Assembly: GCA_009667805.1 (NCBI GenBank)
Contig: CM019066.1
Span: 329,541,619 to 329,605,618 of the forward strand
Length of the DNA: 64,000 nucleotides
Origin: Leptobrachium leishanense
Taxonomy: Eukaryota > Chordata > Amphibia > Anura > Megophryidae
Direction of reading: 5' to 3'
The translations under genes and the position numbers were made by a program. Shown piece by piece: positions 1-11,985 of the stretch. The notes under the pieces were generated by a model. The model was not told the origin of the DNA, ran no database searches, and worked only from the letters and a program-made list of their open reading frames with translations. Numbering within the stretch: the stretch's first letter is position 1; each line of letters begins with the position of its first letter.

Positions 1-893
1 AGAGTTATTCAAAGAGGAGTTATTCGAATTGGCTCCGAAATTGCAGCGAATGGTGAATTTAGCCGAACGGTGCAATTTCGTGGCCATTCGGCTATTCAAA
101 AGTTGTCAGTTCGCCAAATATTGGCAAATTGCCAGCGAAATACAGTGCCTGTTTGACAGCAGTGAAATCCCCAAAGAGAAGCAATGGTTAATCTATTCAG
201 AGAACACAGAACAGCCCCAAAATGTCAGTGAAATGCTGTGATTTTCGGTGGTTTCATTCGGCAGGTTTAATCAGGCGAATCCCATAGGTTTCAATGTAAA
301 AAACATACTGTTTTTATTAAATATCTATTAAACCGTTTATTCTTTTAATTTGCAGCAAAAAGTCTCTTTATTTATTAATTTGTGTGGATTTTTTTGTTAT
401 TGTTCGGGAATTTTTTGGCAATTTTTTTTCCCGATTATTTATTTATTCATCTTTAATAGCGTTTTTTTTGTAACAGACCTTTTTATTATTATTCATAGAA
501 CCTTATATATTAACTGCAGGCATTTTCGTCCAGTAGTTGATTTGCAAACAGCTTTTAAAAGTGGCGGTGTTTTTTTTTACCCCGTTCGTCAGCTTGTCGA
601 CTTTTTCCTGCAGCAGGTCAGCGCATTGTTCAACGGATCGGATTTTTTTCGAGGCGTTCGGGATTTTTGTAGCGGTTTTGCGGCAGATGGCTTTTTTTCA
701 GGATTGTTCGTGTTTTTTTTGGTGGTTTTGCAGCTGTTTTTTCGTTCGATACGGCAGTTTTTCAGATGCGTTCGGCTGATTTTCCCTGCACTTCGGGGAC
801 CTTGTGGTGAATGCTGAATTCACCGCAGGGTTGGGTAAATTGATTACTCGAAGTGCAGGGAACTGGAATTTTGGTGCTGTTTTAATAACCCTG
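1..893 (+). repeat. CAGGGTTATTC-group MITE, long form, copy 1
   Basis: Starts at or before the window edge (GTTATTCAAAGAG near base 4) and ends AATAACCCTG at 893. Typical internal landmarks: TCTATTCAGAGAACACAGAA, GTTTCATTCGGCAGG, GCAGCAAAAAGTCTCTTTAT and a 3' part with CACTTCGGGGACC. Open frames inside are accidental. Confidence 0.8.
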
Positions 894-2151
894 TAAGAAG
901 ACATAGGGCTATGATAATAGGCAGTGAGGAGAATGGGATGAAATAAATTAGAGAATTAGACGAGAAAGGGAGAGAGGGTGCGGTGGTGGGAAAGAGGCAG
1001 AGAGAGACAGCATAGATTAAGGGAGAATAGAAAAGAGACACAACAAGAGAGAAAAGGTTGGTTGAGAGGAGATGGGGCAAGAAACAATAGTGAGAGGTAT
1101 TGGCATGGATAAGAGGGCTGGGACAAATGTTAAGGAATGGAGATGATACTACATTAATATGTCATGTCATAGAGAGGATGGTGGTTTCATGGCTATGTCC
1201 TGTTGTCAAAGCAAGGAAGGCAATGTTTATTAGACACATATTAGCCCTTTCACACGCAGAATCGAGCTATCTCAATTTTGCATTGCATTGCATTGAAAAA
1301 AATTCAATAGCATATCAAATGAACATTTTCACACCTTTTTAGAGCAAGATTAGTGTGTCCCATGTCGAGAAATAAAATCCTTTGTTTTATGTCTCTCCAA
1401 GCACCCCGGAGAGACATAAAACAAATAGCAGCCCTAAACCTAATTGTAACAAAAGTTCAAATAGATTACTGCTACATTACAGCTGCCAGGGAGAGGGCAG
1501 AATACAGGGAGTGCTCTGGGGTCACTCACTGCTGTACAGTGATAAGATTCAAGGGGTTATAATTAATAAGTGAAAGCCCCTGTACAGTACAGATAGTCAG
1601 ATACACGGTTTTACTGTAATCTCCGTGTACAGGCATTATGTCACATACAGATATTATTTTTTAGATTCTATTGGTATTTTTTTGGGAAGTCGCATTGCTA
1701 ATAATCTCATTGTGATCACTACAAATCCCCACAAGCAGGAGATCTGGCCATTTTTATTATTTATCTTTATCACAGTTACTGTATCTAACACAAAGGTCTT
1801 TTCTGCCTGTATGATAATAATGCAGACCCTGTTTGAAATTATGTAAGATACGGGACACCATCTAGAGCTCAGAATCTAATATTTCAACAATATTTCTATA
1901 AAGGATAAACGAATACATGAAAAATAAAAAAATTAGCAAATTAACATTATTTAAATTTTTTAATTATCTCGAAATAACAAATTATGTGCAAAACCTCTAT
2001 TTTACCCTATATTTAATTGTTAACTTCACATCCCGTGTTGCAAAAGCAGGGAAACCGCCTGAAGGGAGGGGGGGATCCTTTCGGATCCCTGTCCCTCCCG
2101 ATCGGGAGGGTCTACAAACAAAAGCCAGGCACAGCTTTGAAGGGCAGTGTC
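894..2151. other. No gene recognised
   Basis: AT-rich intergenic DNA. Apart from the stem-loop at 1381-1425 and a GGATCC/TCCCTCCCGATCGGGAGGG hairpin at 2068-2112, I see nothing. TTAGCCCTTTCAC at 1243 and GTGAAAGGGTTAA at 2990 could be ends of one old TTAA element. Confidence 0.5.
1381..1425. repeat. Perfect 18-bp stem-loop
   Basis: TTTGTTTTATGTCTCTCC, nine-base loop, GGAGAGACATAAAACAAA. No terminator context; an AT-rich hairpin in intergenic DNA. Confidence 0.8.
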
Positions 2152-2315
2152 TAAAATATACTGTTTTTATTAAATATCTATTAAACCGTTTATTCTTTTA
2201 ATTTGCAGCAAAAAGTCTCTTTATTTATTAATTTGTTTGTATTTTTTAGGCAATTTTTTCCCCCAATTATTTATTTATTTATCTTTAAATAGCGTTTTTT
2301 ATTTATCCATTTATG
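2152..2315 (+). repeat. Fragment of long CAGGGTTATTC-group MITE
   Basis: Shares TATTAAATATCTATTAAACC and the AAAAAGTCTCTTTATTTATT segment with copy 1 at 310-480; both ends are missing. Confidence 0.7.
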
Positions 2316-2394
2316 CGAGATTGCGGCCCAGATTTGGTGGGGGCCGCCATCTTGGATGGCGGCTCCACCTCTGGATCCCTTCTCGTCATCTCGC

Positions 2395-2730
2395 ATATCT
2401 CCCCATATCTCCCACAGGGTGGCAGCTAGGGGGGGTCATGTTTGGTATCATTAGAAAGGCCTAAGCATGGCCTTTCGAATGATTCCAAACATGACCATGT
2501 TTAAAGTAAAGAAAAAAAATAAAAATGTGTTTTTTTGTGTGTGCTTTTTATTAATGCAGCAATATTGTTCACATTTCAATTATAATGTGAACAATGATGC
2601 TGCACTAATGATTTTTTCTATGGGGGCGTTTGCTAAAAATCACGTAATTCCCCCCAAAAAATGTAACGAGTCACAATTTCTAATTTTTTTAACAAGCGCA
2701 CCCCATAGTAAATATTGATGCAAAAACTCG
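2395..2730 (+). repeat. Repeat family GGTCATGTTTGGT, copy 1
   Basis: GGTCATGTTTGGTATCATTA forms a hairpin with GAATGATTCCAAACATGACC; further right ACATTTCAATTATAATGTGA. Shared with 7540-7790. Confidence 0.55.
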
Positions 2731-3271
2731 TATGATAAAATGTAAAATAAAACACTTTACACACTGTAGATGATTAAAAATTCTAATTTTATTGCATTTT
2801 TTGTTATAATATAAAGGCAGGACATGACGTATACATATAAAAATTATATATTATTAATATGCCGAGTCTGAAAGAACGCTATATAATATGTCTGGGTCAT
2901 ATAATAAAACGTGGCTTCAAATCGCATTTAAACAAGATGAGCAAAAGCGGTAAAAATGAGCTCAGCACACAGCGGTGAAATGGCAGCAGTGAAAGGGTTA
3001 ATCATTCGATACACAAATCAATGAACGGAAACCAATGAATTGACTGAAAAAAACAAATAATACGGGAACGAAATCTGGATGAACCAAATTGTTTGCCTTT
3101 GCGCTTGTCTAATGTTTTCTGAATGTTTTTAATCAGTCTTGTGCTTATTGGTCTCATTCATTATTTTTTTTTTGCCAAAATCCTCTACCTTTCAAATTTT
3201 GATCAGGAACGTGCTAATCCTAATTTAGAGATTAAAAAAAGGCAATGATCTCTGGGCCACACTCTACATTT

Positions 3272-3765
3272 ATACAGAAAAAATGGCGTCGCGCCTATAC
3301 TCACTAGAGCGGCTGCAACAACCGGGAGTAACAACCCAGTTCGTGTATAAAACATAACAGGAAAAAAAGATCTCATCTGCACTCGTTTCTATACAATTCC
3401 ATGTGCAACAAAACACAATTAGAGGTTTTAGTTTGCTTGAATGACCATTGAAGCACAAGCTCACTCGCCCCATCAAGGCACCTCTTTTTGGAGTGAGTAC
3501 CTAACCAATGTAACCAAAAAACGCTCCTCTGAGCAACTGCATGCTCTCTCGCTGCTTTTCAGCTAAGAGGCAGAAAAATGGTGGGTTTTATTTATACACT
3601 CACAAAGCACTTCCCATTTGGGGTTGAAAACAAAATCATGGATAAAGGAACAGCAGCAAAAATGACTTAACTGGTGTTACAACATAATATACTGTACATA
3701 CATACAGAAAAATGGCGTCGCGCCCATTTCTGTATGTATGTATATTATGTCGTAACACCAGTTAA
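3272..3765. repeat. Palindromic repeat around ATGGCGTCGCGCC
   Basis: TACAGAAAAATGGCGTCGCG occurs at 3276 and 3706. Around the second, ACATACATACAGAAA faces TTTCTGTATGTATGT, and the arms extend to AAGGAACAGCAGC at 3649 and 4366-4382, across the T2-like MITE. Confidence 0.6.
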
Positions 3766-4355
3766 AGGAACACTCTAGGCTAAAAATCCCCCCCTTTTTT
3801 TTACATTAAAATATACCTATTCCCTACCTAGTTATTGAGTATATATATATATTTTTTTTTTACTGTAATACTTACCCTAAAAACCACTTGTTTCCAACGG
3901 CGTTTTTTTTTTTTTTATATACTCACCTCCCTCCTCTTCCGCTCCCATCCTGGAAATCTTTAACTTGGCTAATGGTTTACGTGAGAAGCGCGCATGCGCG
4001 CCTCTCGCGTAAGCCAGCCAATCAGCAGGCTTCCTCTTCTTCTTTGATTAGTGTTACGCGCAAGAGGATGAGCGCAACACTAATCAGCCGCTGCCGCCAG
4101 CTACTGCGGTGAGTTGGAGACGTCATCGCACTAAAAGCGCGATGATGTCTCCTACTCGGCAATAGTCGGCAGAAGTGGGAAATATGAATCCCGCTCTGCT
4201 GACTGACAGCTGGGAGGGCGGAGTAAACTCCTCCGCCTCTCTCAGCTGTTTTAGCCGATCGGCTGAGCGTAGGAAGGGGGGAAAGACAAGGGTATACTCA
4301 GGGCATCATGACCACCTAAAAAAGCTTAGGTGGTCATGTTGCCTAGAGTATCCCT
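3766..4355. repeat. T2/Kolobok-like MITE with TTAA duplication
   Basis: 590 bp. Ends AGGAACACTCTAGGC and GCCTAGAGTATCCCT, flanked by TTAA (3762-3765, 4356-4359). TTAA target and AAAGGRR-type ends match the frog T2 group. It sits in the right arm of an imperfect palindrome (about 3575-4410) whose left arm keeps the uninterrupted TGACTTAACTGG. Confidence 0.82.
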
Positions 4356-4359
4356 TTAA

Positions 4360-6080
4360 GTCACTTCTGCTGCTGTTCCTTTTTCCATGTTTTTGTTTTG
4401 TCTTGTGACTCCATTGTTACAGCGCATCTAGATTTCTGGAGTATAAAACAAAGGGCTGTAGTCGAATTCTGAATGTGACCCAAGTTAAGCATAATTTTTA
4501 AAGACTCTTTATTTAAGAGCACAAACTAAGAAGAAACTTACCATAAATAAACAACATGTACACCATTACTCAGAAATAACGTGCCTTCTGGGTCTTTGAG
4601 GAAAACATGTGTCTCTGAAGCCAAAACGTAATGCCTAGTTTCTGCTTTCCGTGACAGCATGCTATGATTAATAAGAATTATAACACTAATGTCAAGAAAA
4701 TAAAACATACAAGAACAATTAAATAAGCACTAGAGATAATTAAACAATGAAGTATAAACAGGCGAAGGGGATGAAGCCAAGTGCAATATCCAAAACACAA
4801 AACTCCTAACAATGCTGGAACCAACACTTTACTTCTGCATAAATGTACATTTCCAGACACCCATTAGAATTCCTGTTAACATTAAAAAATCTGCTTTTTA
4901 TACCGTGACCCGTCACATGATTACGGAGAACAGAAGGAAAATATTAGCAAGACGTTACAGATCCTGTACATCTTCCGTTATTTCTGGCGTTATATTGTTG
5001 CTAAGAATGTTCGAAGGATCACAGCCTTAACCTTACGAGCAGCCTGAGTTTTATTATAGGCTCATCCTGGTTCTTTCAACATGTTGCAGCACAGCCAAAG
5101 TTTAACTACCGCTATCATTCCTGATTGTCACTCTGATTATTCCATTTTTCTGCTATCTTTATTGCTTGCTCTTCTACTTTCACAAACTCAGTTGTGTTCT
5201 CGATGCTCCAAAATAGAATTGTGGTTTTTGACTTCTTGCCAACGTTCCTTCCCAATCGGCTTGATATACTGGCCCGGCATCAGTCTTGGCGTAATTGTAA
5301 GATCTCTCTTAAAACACAATTATATTTATGATCAGTGAGAAAAAAAATATTATTTTATTTTTTATAAAAACTGCCCTCGTGACACTGAAACTCTAAAAGA
5401 TGTTTTTAGGAGGGGGTGCGGGGTTCTTAGCCTAAACCATGATTTTAAGTCGCAGTAAAGGCTAAAACCCTGTTTTAAAGTATGAACATAATTTAAGCAG
5501 TCGAGTCTAATGTAATTACAAAGGTCACAATAACAAAGCATTGCTGCTTTGGTCTTGGCTACTATATACACAGAAGAATTTCTCAAGACACCATAATCAT
5601 TTCTTCTGTGTTATGGCATTCGGAGGACAGCCTTGGTTCACAAGTGAGTCATGAAAAGGGGGAATGGCAGTAGCTTCTTGAGCACAGCACAATCGTTTAT
5701 TCATTTGTTTAGTTTGAGCTTTTCCAAGTGATAGTAACCAGAACATCTTTTTTAAAAAAAGTAAAAATAGTCTCCCAGCTGTACTGATGTCTCATCGGCG
5801 CACAATCATGCTGAAATGTTGGCTTAATTGGCTTTTAGTTAGCTCTAAGTGTCATAGAGAAACCAGTGACGCTAGTTTGTTAATAAAGCAGCTCCTGGAG
5901 GATATCTACAACTACCATAAATCACTAAAAACGATTTAAAACGTCAATATACTAAACACCACCTGGAATGCTAAATAATTTTTAAGCTATTTTGAATATT
6001 TCTTTTGTTTGAAGAGTAATCATTTTGAAACACACATTAACACGAACTCTCAAGGCTCCATGAGAACATCGGATTACTAG
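4360..6080. other. No gene or repeat recognised
   Basis: 1.7 kb of apparently single-copy 3' flanking DNA. Short open frames lack any familiar protein pattern. Confidence 0.5.
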
Positions 6081-6084
6081 AATG

Positions 6085-6280
6085 GTTATAGTCAATGCAC
6101 TCCGCTTTATTCCTGCACCTATTTCCCTTCAGGTGAATGGTGCCACCATTACTTCTACTTCACGGGCTCGTTGTCTCGGTGTCCTCTTCAACTCTGATCC
6201 ATCCTTCACTCCTCACATTCAGTCACTAACCAAATCTTGCTGCTTCCATCTAAAAAACATTGCACACGTCCGTCCCGGTC
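6085..6280 (+). pseudogene. LINE reverse transcriptase fragment
   Basis: Codes for VNGATITSTSRARCLGVLFN, then SFTPHIQSLTKSCCFHLKNI and ARVRP-like residues, the classic post-YADD region of L2/CR1-type reverse transcriptases (normally LGV.LDS.LSF..HI, then FFHLRNI). It is cut off at 6281 by a Harbinger-type MITE end with its TTA. Confidence 0.75.
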
Positions 6281-6283
6281 TTA

Positions 6284-6375
6284 GGGCACTATCAGCTGCC
6301 CTGAGCTAAAACCGGGATGCTAAGGGAAAAAATTAGCGTTCCTTAACATCTCATTAGCATCCCAGGTTTCCCCAG
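6284..6375 (+). repeat. Fragment of GGGCACTATCA MITE
   Basis: TTA then GGGCACTATCAGCTGCC and GCTAAAACCGGGATGCTAAG, matching 57836 onward (about 90 bp). The right end is lost. It interrupts the LINE fragment at 6085-6280. Confidence 0.65.
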
Positions 6376-6640
6376 CAGATCGAGGGGCAGGCTCCGAGTC
6401 CATTGGGTCTTGGTGATGATCTATGATTGTCACCAGCGATGCGCATTTGGAACACACACAAAAACTCTTTGACCAGTTTTCCGACTATGATCCTGCCTAC
6501 TTTTTCTTATTTGGACACGTTTGGCCAATTATTACATCTTAGTTGAGCTCTACTACCTGCTCCCATGACATTTATGCACTATCCATACCAAGGAGCTTCA
6601 AGATGTGACACTTTTTCGTTAGGACAATAATTGTCTACAC

Positions 6641-6809
6641 CAGTGGTTCCCAACCGCGGTCCTCAAGTACCCCCAACAGGCCAAGTTTTCCAGATCAGGT
6701 GATCTGATTTGCTGCTTAGTGATTGCAGGATTCAGTCTGCATTTCCCCAAGGTGATCCTTAAAACCTGGCCTGTTAGGGGTACTTGAGGACCGCGGTTGG
6801 GAACCACTG
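6641..6809. repeat. hAT MITE, CAGTGGTTCCCAACC family
   Basis: 169 bp, inverted ends CAGTGGTTCCCAACCGCGG, perfect 8-bp duplication GTCTACAC (6633-6640, 6810-6817). Confidence 0.9.
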
Positions 6810-6817
6810 GTCTACAC

Positions 6818-7539
6818 TAATGAAGCCCGTCCAAGATTTGCAAACTGGACACATTCATCCCTAGGGTCAAGTATAGACATTACAGACACTTAATCCCAAA
6901 GGTCCCTGAGTTTCTTAACATTCTTTTGGAAAAGTGACCAGTACCACTCACTTGAAACCATGTGTAAAATCATATTCTTCCTGAACAAATGTGCATATCA
7001 CAATAATCTCATCAGAGTACAGACCATCTTTTCCTTACCAGAGATTAAACAAGTCTGGACACATGACATATTATGGTTAAAAAGGCTTATCAAGGACTAC
7101 ATTACAGAATTCTGGTGATAGACCTCACAGCTCAGATCCCAATAAATGACGCTGCTGTCACAGACCAGTATCATCAGGAGTTGTCTGAAATTTTAAAACA
7201 TGACGTTTGTTGATGCCTTCTGTCAATAAAATTTCTTCTGCCTGCACCAAAACAATCGATGGATTATCTTTGTTTTGGTATCCTGTGATGAAAAAGACAC
7301 TCCACCTGTTCAAAATATAAAGACTACCAATTGACCTTCTCTTTATCCAATGTTCTTTGTCATACTTGGCCTTCCATAGTTGCGTGTACCTACTATAGCT
7401 GGGTGTCCATGTGCTCTGGAACAGATACCCCCTCCATTTCATTCCAAAACTAACTTTCCCATTCATAATTGAATAGTGCACTGCACACACCAGGGGGAAT
7501 GGATAGGAAATGTTTTTTCTGGTGCAGTGTGGCAGTTTA
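6818..7539. other. Unrecognised, contains a 172-codon minus ORF
   Basis: The frame at 7158-7676 (minus) is the longest non-transposon ORF in the flank, but its start lies in a repeat, and its sequence (e.g. YILNRWSVFFITGYQNKDN) matches no family I know. Probably chance. Confidence 0.4.
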
Positions 7540-7790
7540 GGTTTTCGGTGTACTAATGCGTCGTAACGCAGTGTGCCATCACCTTCAAACTTGCTGGTAT
7601 CATGGGAAATGAGAAGGTGAGTTAGTGCAGCATCTTTTTTCACATTATAATTGAAAAGTGTACAATAGTGCTGCATTATAAATATATATATATATGTTTA
7701 TTTTTATTTTATTTTTACACATAATCTGGTCATGTTTGGAAAGGCCATGATCTGACCTTTGCAACGACACCAAGCATGACCCTCTAGCTG
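7540..7790 (-). repeat. Repeat family GGTCATGTTTGGT, copy 2
   Basis: Reverse-oriented: TTCACATTATAATTGAAAAG, then GGTCATGTTTGG and GACACCAAGCATGACC. Same order of landmarks as 2395-2730. Confidence 0.55.
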
Positions 7791-7818
7791 CTCTAGGCCC
7801 TATTTCTCCTTCCTCTTA

Positions 7819-8245
7819 GGCTAAGGTCAGACGAAAGCATTTTTAACGTGCGTTTAACCGCACAAAATCACGGCCGTGCTAGCAGCAAATGACGTCCAAT
7901 GCCGGGTAACATACGAAGAACGGCCGCACGAAAGTTCGTCCGTGCAACGCAAGTGGCAAACGAACGCATTTTTTCTAGAACGTCAAACCGCTACTACTGA
8001 CGTACAGAGTGCGCTGCTTCCGCATAGCGGCGTGTTTGCGTGATTGGGAGACGTCAGACGCTACACACGTCCGGCCAACATAACGTCCAGACGCAAAAAG
8101 TGTTTTATTGATGATCCGTACAAAATCACGGACGAAAATGCGCATCGTATGACCGCTATCGCGTATTCCGTGAAAAAATACGTCCATTCGTTCTAACGCA
8201 CTTTTTCACGGACAACGTGAAAAATGCGTTAGTCTGACCCTAGCC
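7819..8245 (+). repeat. Harbinger MITE 1
   Basis: 427 bp with ends GGCTAAGGTCAGACG and GTCTGACCCTAGCC, perfect TTA duplications (7816-7818, 8246-8248). GC-rich, self-complementary interior similar to the ends of the full-length Harbinger at 58962-62123. Confidence 0.88.
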
Positions 8246-8486
8246 TTACTATTCTCTCTTTATATTTCCATAAGCCAACAAGAGGGACAACTTCATTCAC
8301 TAGCATTTAATTGTAACTGCAATCAGAAGGAAATTATACATTGTGTAGAGAAAAAGCCGAAGAGAGTGGAACGACCAACTTTGTCTCCTGGCATCGCCTG
8401 GCACAGCTTATTGGCACACTAGCAGCATAGACCCTTGACCCCAACTGTTTGAGTGACACACTTACAGTCTCACTCAGACACACTTA

Positions 8487-9166
8487 GGGCCCTATAACAT
8501 TCTTAACGCAAAAACGCACGCTAAATGCATGTTTTTTTGCGCGAAGCGTTAAACATTAACGCACGAAAATCACCACTGGAATTACATTACTCGCTCATTT
8601 TTTCATCTGTCGGGAAATTGTGCTTGTAAAACCGACGAGCAAAAATGTTCGCAAAGTACCGTTGCGCGCAGAAATCAGTGAGCGCAATGTAATTTTTAAC
8701 GTGAGTCTGTCAGACGAACGCATTTTTGTGCGGACTGCGCACAACAGACGTACGTTCTGACGGAAGACAAGGTAGTGGCCGTCATTTTTGACGGATCCAG
8801 TAAAAAAAACGTGCGCATCGACGTTCTCCGTTGTGAATCCGCTGTTTGGTACGGTCCGTTTGTTACAATTTGCCGTTACCACCAGCTTTACAAAGATGTT
8901 AAAATTATGCGCGTAAATGTTATCCGTTAAACTTCGCGCTAAGATTGTAATACCATGCGCGCACCAGCGCACAAACGCATTTGCGCTCGCAATGTTAAGT
9001 AAAGGATGCGCGCACTAAATTGCGCCCGCAAATAGTTCGTGCAGGGTAATTCGCGTTAGATGTTACCGAACATTTTGTGCACGAACGTCGAAATACAACG
9101 TTCAGCGCAAAGGGTTTTGCCCCTCGCATTAATGTGTTTTCGCGCGCGAAGAATGTAATAGGGCTC
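8487..9166 (+). repeat. Harbinger-type MITE, GGGCCCTATAACATTC family
   Basis: 680 bp. Left end GGGCCCTATAACATTCTTAA, right end GAATGTAATAGGGCTC, perfect TTA duplications (8484-8486 and 9167-9169). CpG-rich interior with many GCGC/AACGC motifs; no coding. Confidence 0.82.
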
Positions 9167-9184
9167 TTACAGTCTCACAGACAC

Positions 9185-9275
9185 ACTTACAGAGGCACAC
9201 ACACACAAACACACACACAGACTCAAACATGTAAAGGCACACATAGAAGCACACATAGAGACACACATATTGAGG
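9185..9275 (+). repeat. CA-rich microsatellite
   Basis: Imperfect (CA)n with ACACATAGA units. Confidence 0.8.
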
Positions 9276-9420
9276 CAACAACACATACATCATATATGAC
9301 ATAGAAGACATAAGTGAATTGAGTTTTAAGGTTTAATTATTACTGCAGATACAGAGTGTCGAATAAATGGATCTATTTCCTGCATTGAGATAGAATAAGA
9401 TGTAACAATCATCAGTCACA

Positions 9421-9602
9421 CAGGGTTATTCAGAGAGAGGTGAAAAGCAGGAGAATGACTGGAGAATGGAAAATTCTAGGTCAAAATAACCGATTTGGAA
9501 AGTGAGATGAACGGGAGAATTTTTCTGGTTTGGCTATTTTGACCTAGAATTTTCCATTCTCCAGTCATTCTCCTGGTTTTCACCACTCTCTGAATAACCC
9601 TG
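9421..9602. repeat. Short palindromic CAGGGTTATTC MITE 1
   Basis: 182 bp, near-perfect inverted repeat (CAGGGTTATTCAGAGAGAGG to CTCTCTGAATAACCCTG), with an ACA duplication on both sides (9418-9420, 9603-9605). Confidence 0.88.
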
Positions 9603-9605
9603 ACA

Positions 9606-10559
9606 GTGTAGCAGTTCCGTAACATGTTAATACCCTGCACCAAACAATTCCCATTTTGGGGCAACAAGAACATGTGGTGGGGACAGTAACAAATGTGACC
9701 TGGCTACAAAATACATAAAATGGTTCAAAACACATGGGATTCAAATGGCAGGTGATAATTTCTTGGTATGATGTTTAGCATGAAGCGGAACTTCATAATG
9801 TCACATTAACCAATCAATAACTTCACTAAGTAGCTATAAAACAAAGTAAATATAAATTGACTCCATCGTAAAATTAAGATTTAATTATAAATACATTATA
9901 ATATAATATTATACTGTATGTATGTATATATTCATTCAGTAAAATTGGATATAAGGCAAAGGAAGAACAAGGGAGGATAAAACCCCAGTAAATTTTAAAA
10001 AACTGTAGAAAAAGCAAACAGCATACACATGTGCCAGATTCATTCATACATATAAATAAATAAATACCGTATTATGAACCACTTTCTTTTTACAAAATTC
10101 AAACAAACCGAAACTGCAATTAGAACAATATTTGGTAGATATGAAAAAAATATTATGGCCAAATTGATTTGCACATAGTTTCCTGTGCACAGGTCTAGAT
10201 CACAGAATGCAGGAAAGCATAGACAGCTAACGTTCCAGTCTGGGCATTTTAGGAGAGGTTTTGCAATATATTTTACCATATCATCATACTTTCCTGTTTA
10301 GTCAATTAAAAAATAATTGTATACACTCAAACACAATATTTATGCAGTTCTTCAGAAATCTTAAAATAACCTTTTTCATATCTTTATTTGAATTATGTAT
10401 TAATGTAATCCATACAAGTTGCAACATTGGAAACCTGCCTCACTGTGTTACATGATGTCTTGCACCATCTTGTGGAATAAAAGTCCAATTGCAGCCTGCA
10501 CGAAGCCGCGCATGAATAACTTTAAAACACTTGCAATTATTTATTTATTTTATTTATTT
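9606..10559. other. No gene recognised
   Basis: AT-rich, apparently single-copy; nothing beyond short ATA/TATG repeats near 9910-9935. Confidence 0.5.
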
Positions 10560-10640
10560 ATAAAAGTATTTTACCAGGAAGGATACATTGAGATTTCTCT
10601 CGTTTTCAAGTATGTCCTGGGTTCAAGAACATTGAAGTGT
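10560..10640 (-). repeat. SINE 3' tail fragment
   Basis: TTTTACCAGGAAGGATACAT, TGAGATTTCTC, CAAGTATGTCCTGGG: reverse of the 51395 SINE tail. Confidence 0.7.
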
Positions 10641-10886
10641 TACAGTTGTTACAGAAATACAAAGTAATAAAATGCAAGACATTAAACACAAATCCTTCTT
10701 AATAAATTCAAATAAAAGAGGTTGGGGTTATATCAAGTTGGGTCAATAATCTGGTAGCAATTGCTGATGGGGGAAATGAATTACAGTGAAATACAGCAGT
10801 GAATGCGTGAATCAGAGCTCTGGTGACAACTAGCCTTCGTTAGAACCTTCCATGATTCACAAGTTTGGAGTTTTTTAAAGACTTTA

Positions 10887-11295
10887 GAGGTTATTCAAAG
10901 AACACCAAATTGGCCACGAAAGTGCACCAAACGGTGACTTTCCTCGTATGGTGCAATTTCGTGGCCAATCGACCATTCAAAAAGCTGGCAATTTGCCAAA
11001 TATTTGAGAATTACCAGCGAAATAAGGTGCAGTTTGGCGGCAGTGAGTTCCTCATAGAGAAGCAATGGTTAATCTATTCAGAGAATACTGAACCACAGTG
11101 AAATGTCAGTGAAATGCCCTGATGTTCGGTGATTTCATTCGGCAGGTTTAATCAGGCGAATAGGCTTCAATGCAAAAAAAAATCAGTTTTTCTTTAATAT
11201 TTATTCAACCGTTTATTATTTTCAGTTGCAGCAAAAAGTCTCTTTATTTTTTAGGATTTTTAAGGCATTTTTTGGGGGTTTCGGTGAAATTTGTA
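10887..11295 (+). repeat. Partial long CAGGGTTATTC-group MITE
   Basis: Starts GGTTATTCAAAGAACACC and runs through GGTTTAATCAGGCGAATAGG to the CAAAAAGTCTCTTTATTTTT segment; the 3' half is absent. It abuts the SPRTN-like pseudogene. Confidence 0.75.
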
Positions 11296-11309
11296 ATTTC
11301 GGGTTTATT

Positions 11310-11892
11310 TTAAATCCCTTTACTCTTATCCTGCAAAGTGTCACGCCGGTCTGCATTATCAGCATTCAGAAATGGCCTTTTTGTCAGTAAATGTGCTGCA
11401 GACAGATAATAAGGCATGAGTGTCGCCGTTGTAGCAGCAGAGTCCAGCGGTCTGTGTCTTTCTTTTACTCCAGGTGACTTTGACGTCCTCCAACTGTCCC
11501 GCAAAAAACAAGCAGGCTTATTCAGAGAGCGGTGAAAAGCAGGAGAATGACTGGAGAACTGAAAATTCTAGGTCAAAATAGCCAAACCAGAAAAATTCTC
11601 CCATTTATCTCACTTTCCGAATTGGCTATTTTAACCTAGAATTTTCAGTTCTCCAGTCATTCTCCTACTTTTCACCTCTCTCTGAATAACCCTGAAGGTG
11701 CTAAATTTCTTGAACACGACCTGAATGTCTGGTTTGGGATCAATAATGTCCCGCACTGGGTAAACCACCCGCAGGAGGAAGGAGCTGCCTAGCACCACTT
11801 TGTGGTGTTAGAGCACCTCTAAAAGGTCCAGGACCTTCCCGATCATATTCCTCCTTCAATTGCCCAATTTGAGTCATCTTTGTATTATCCAT
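11310..11892 (-). pseudogene. SPRTN (Spartan protease)-like pseudogene, MITE-interrupted
   Basis: Read leftwards from an ATG at 11892, the sequence gives MDNTKMTQIGQLKEEYDREG. A frame change then leads to IIDPKPDIQVVFKKF, the MITE at 11513-11694, and FFAGQLEDVKVTWSKRKTQT followed by AGLCCYNG. The joined stretch aligns without gaps over about 45 residues to the start of the SprT domain of SPRTN, the DNA-protein crosslink protease (family pattern D-P-x-P-D, F-F-x-G-x-L-E, W-S-x-R, A-G-x-C-x-Y). After it, reading continues only in shifted frames; a later piece (FLNADNADRRD) resembles the region after the catalytic helix. The HEMIH zinc site is missing, so the copy is dead. It could be a retrocopy or a local duplicate. 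Residue comparison is from memory. Confidence 0.6.
11513..11694. repeat. Short palindromic CAGGGTTATTC MITE 2
   Basis: 182 bp, same family, AAG duplicated (11510-11512, 11695-11697). It splits the SPRTN-like pseudogene; removing it plus one AAG restores the codon frame around the insertion. Confidence 0.9.
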
Positions 11893-11985
11893 TTTCATTC
11901 TACTTCTCCTCTATCCAAAATATGTTTGAGTGTATGTTTTGCAGAACCGTTCTATCACCAGTGCTACGTGCTGATGTCAAACAGC

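Noticed and set aside
350..817. 155-codon open frame near the left edge
   Set aside because: Lies wholly inside a CAGGGTTATTC-group MITE; F-rich translation follows its T-runs and the frame is not conserved in other copies.
7158..7676. 172-codon minus-strand frame as a gene
   Set aside because: Starts in a repeat family, no recognisable domain, no splice or homology support.
9077..9304. 75-codon HTQTHTQT-rich frame
   Set aside because: CA microsatellite translation.
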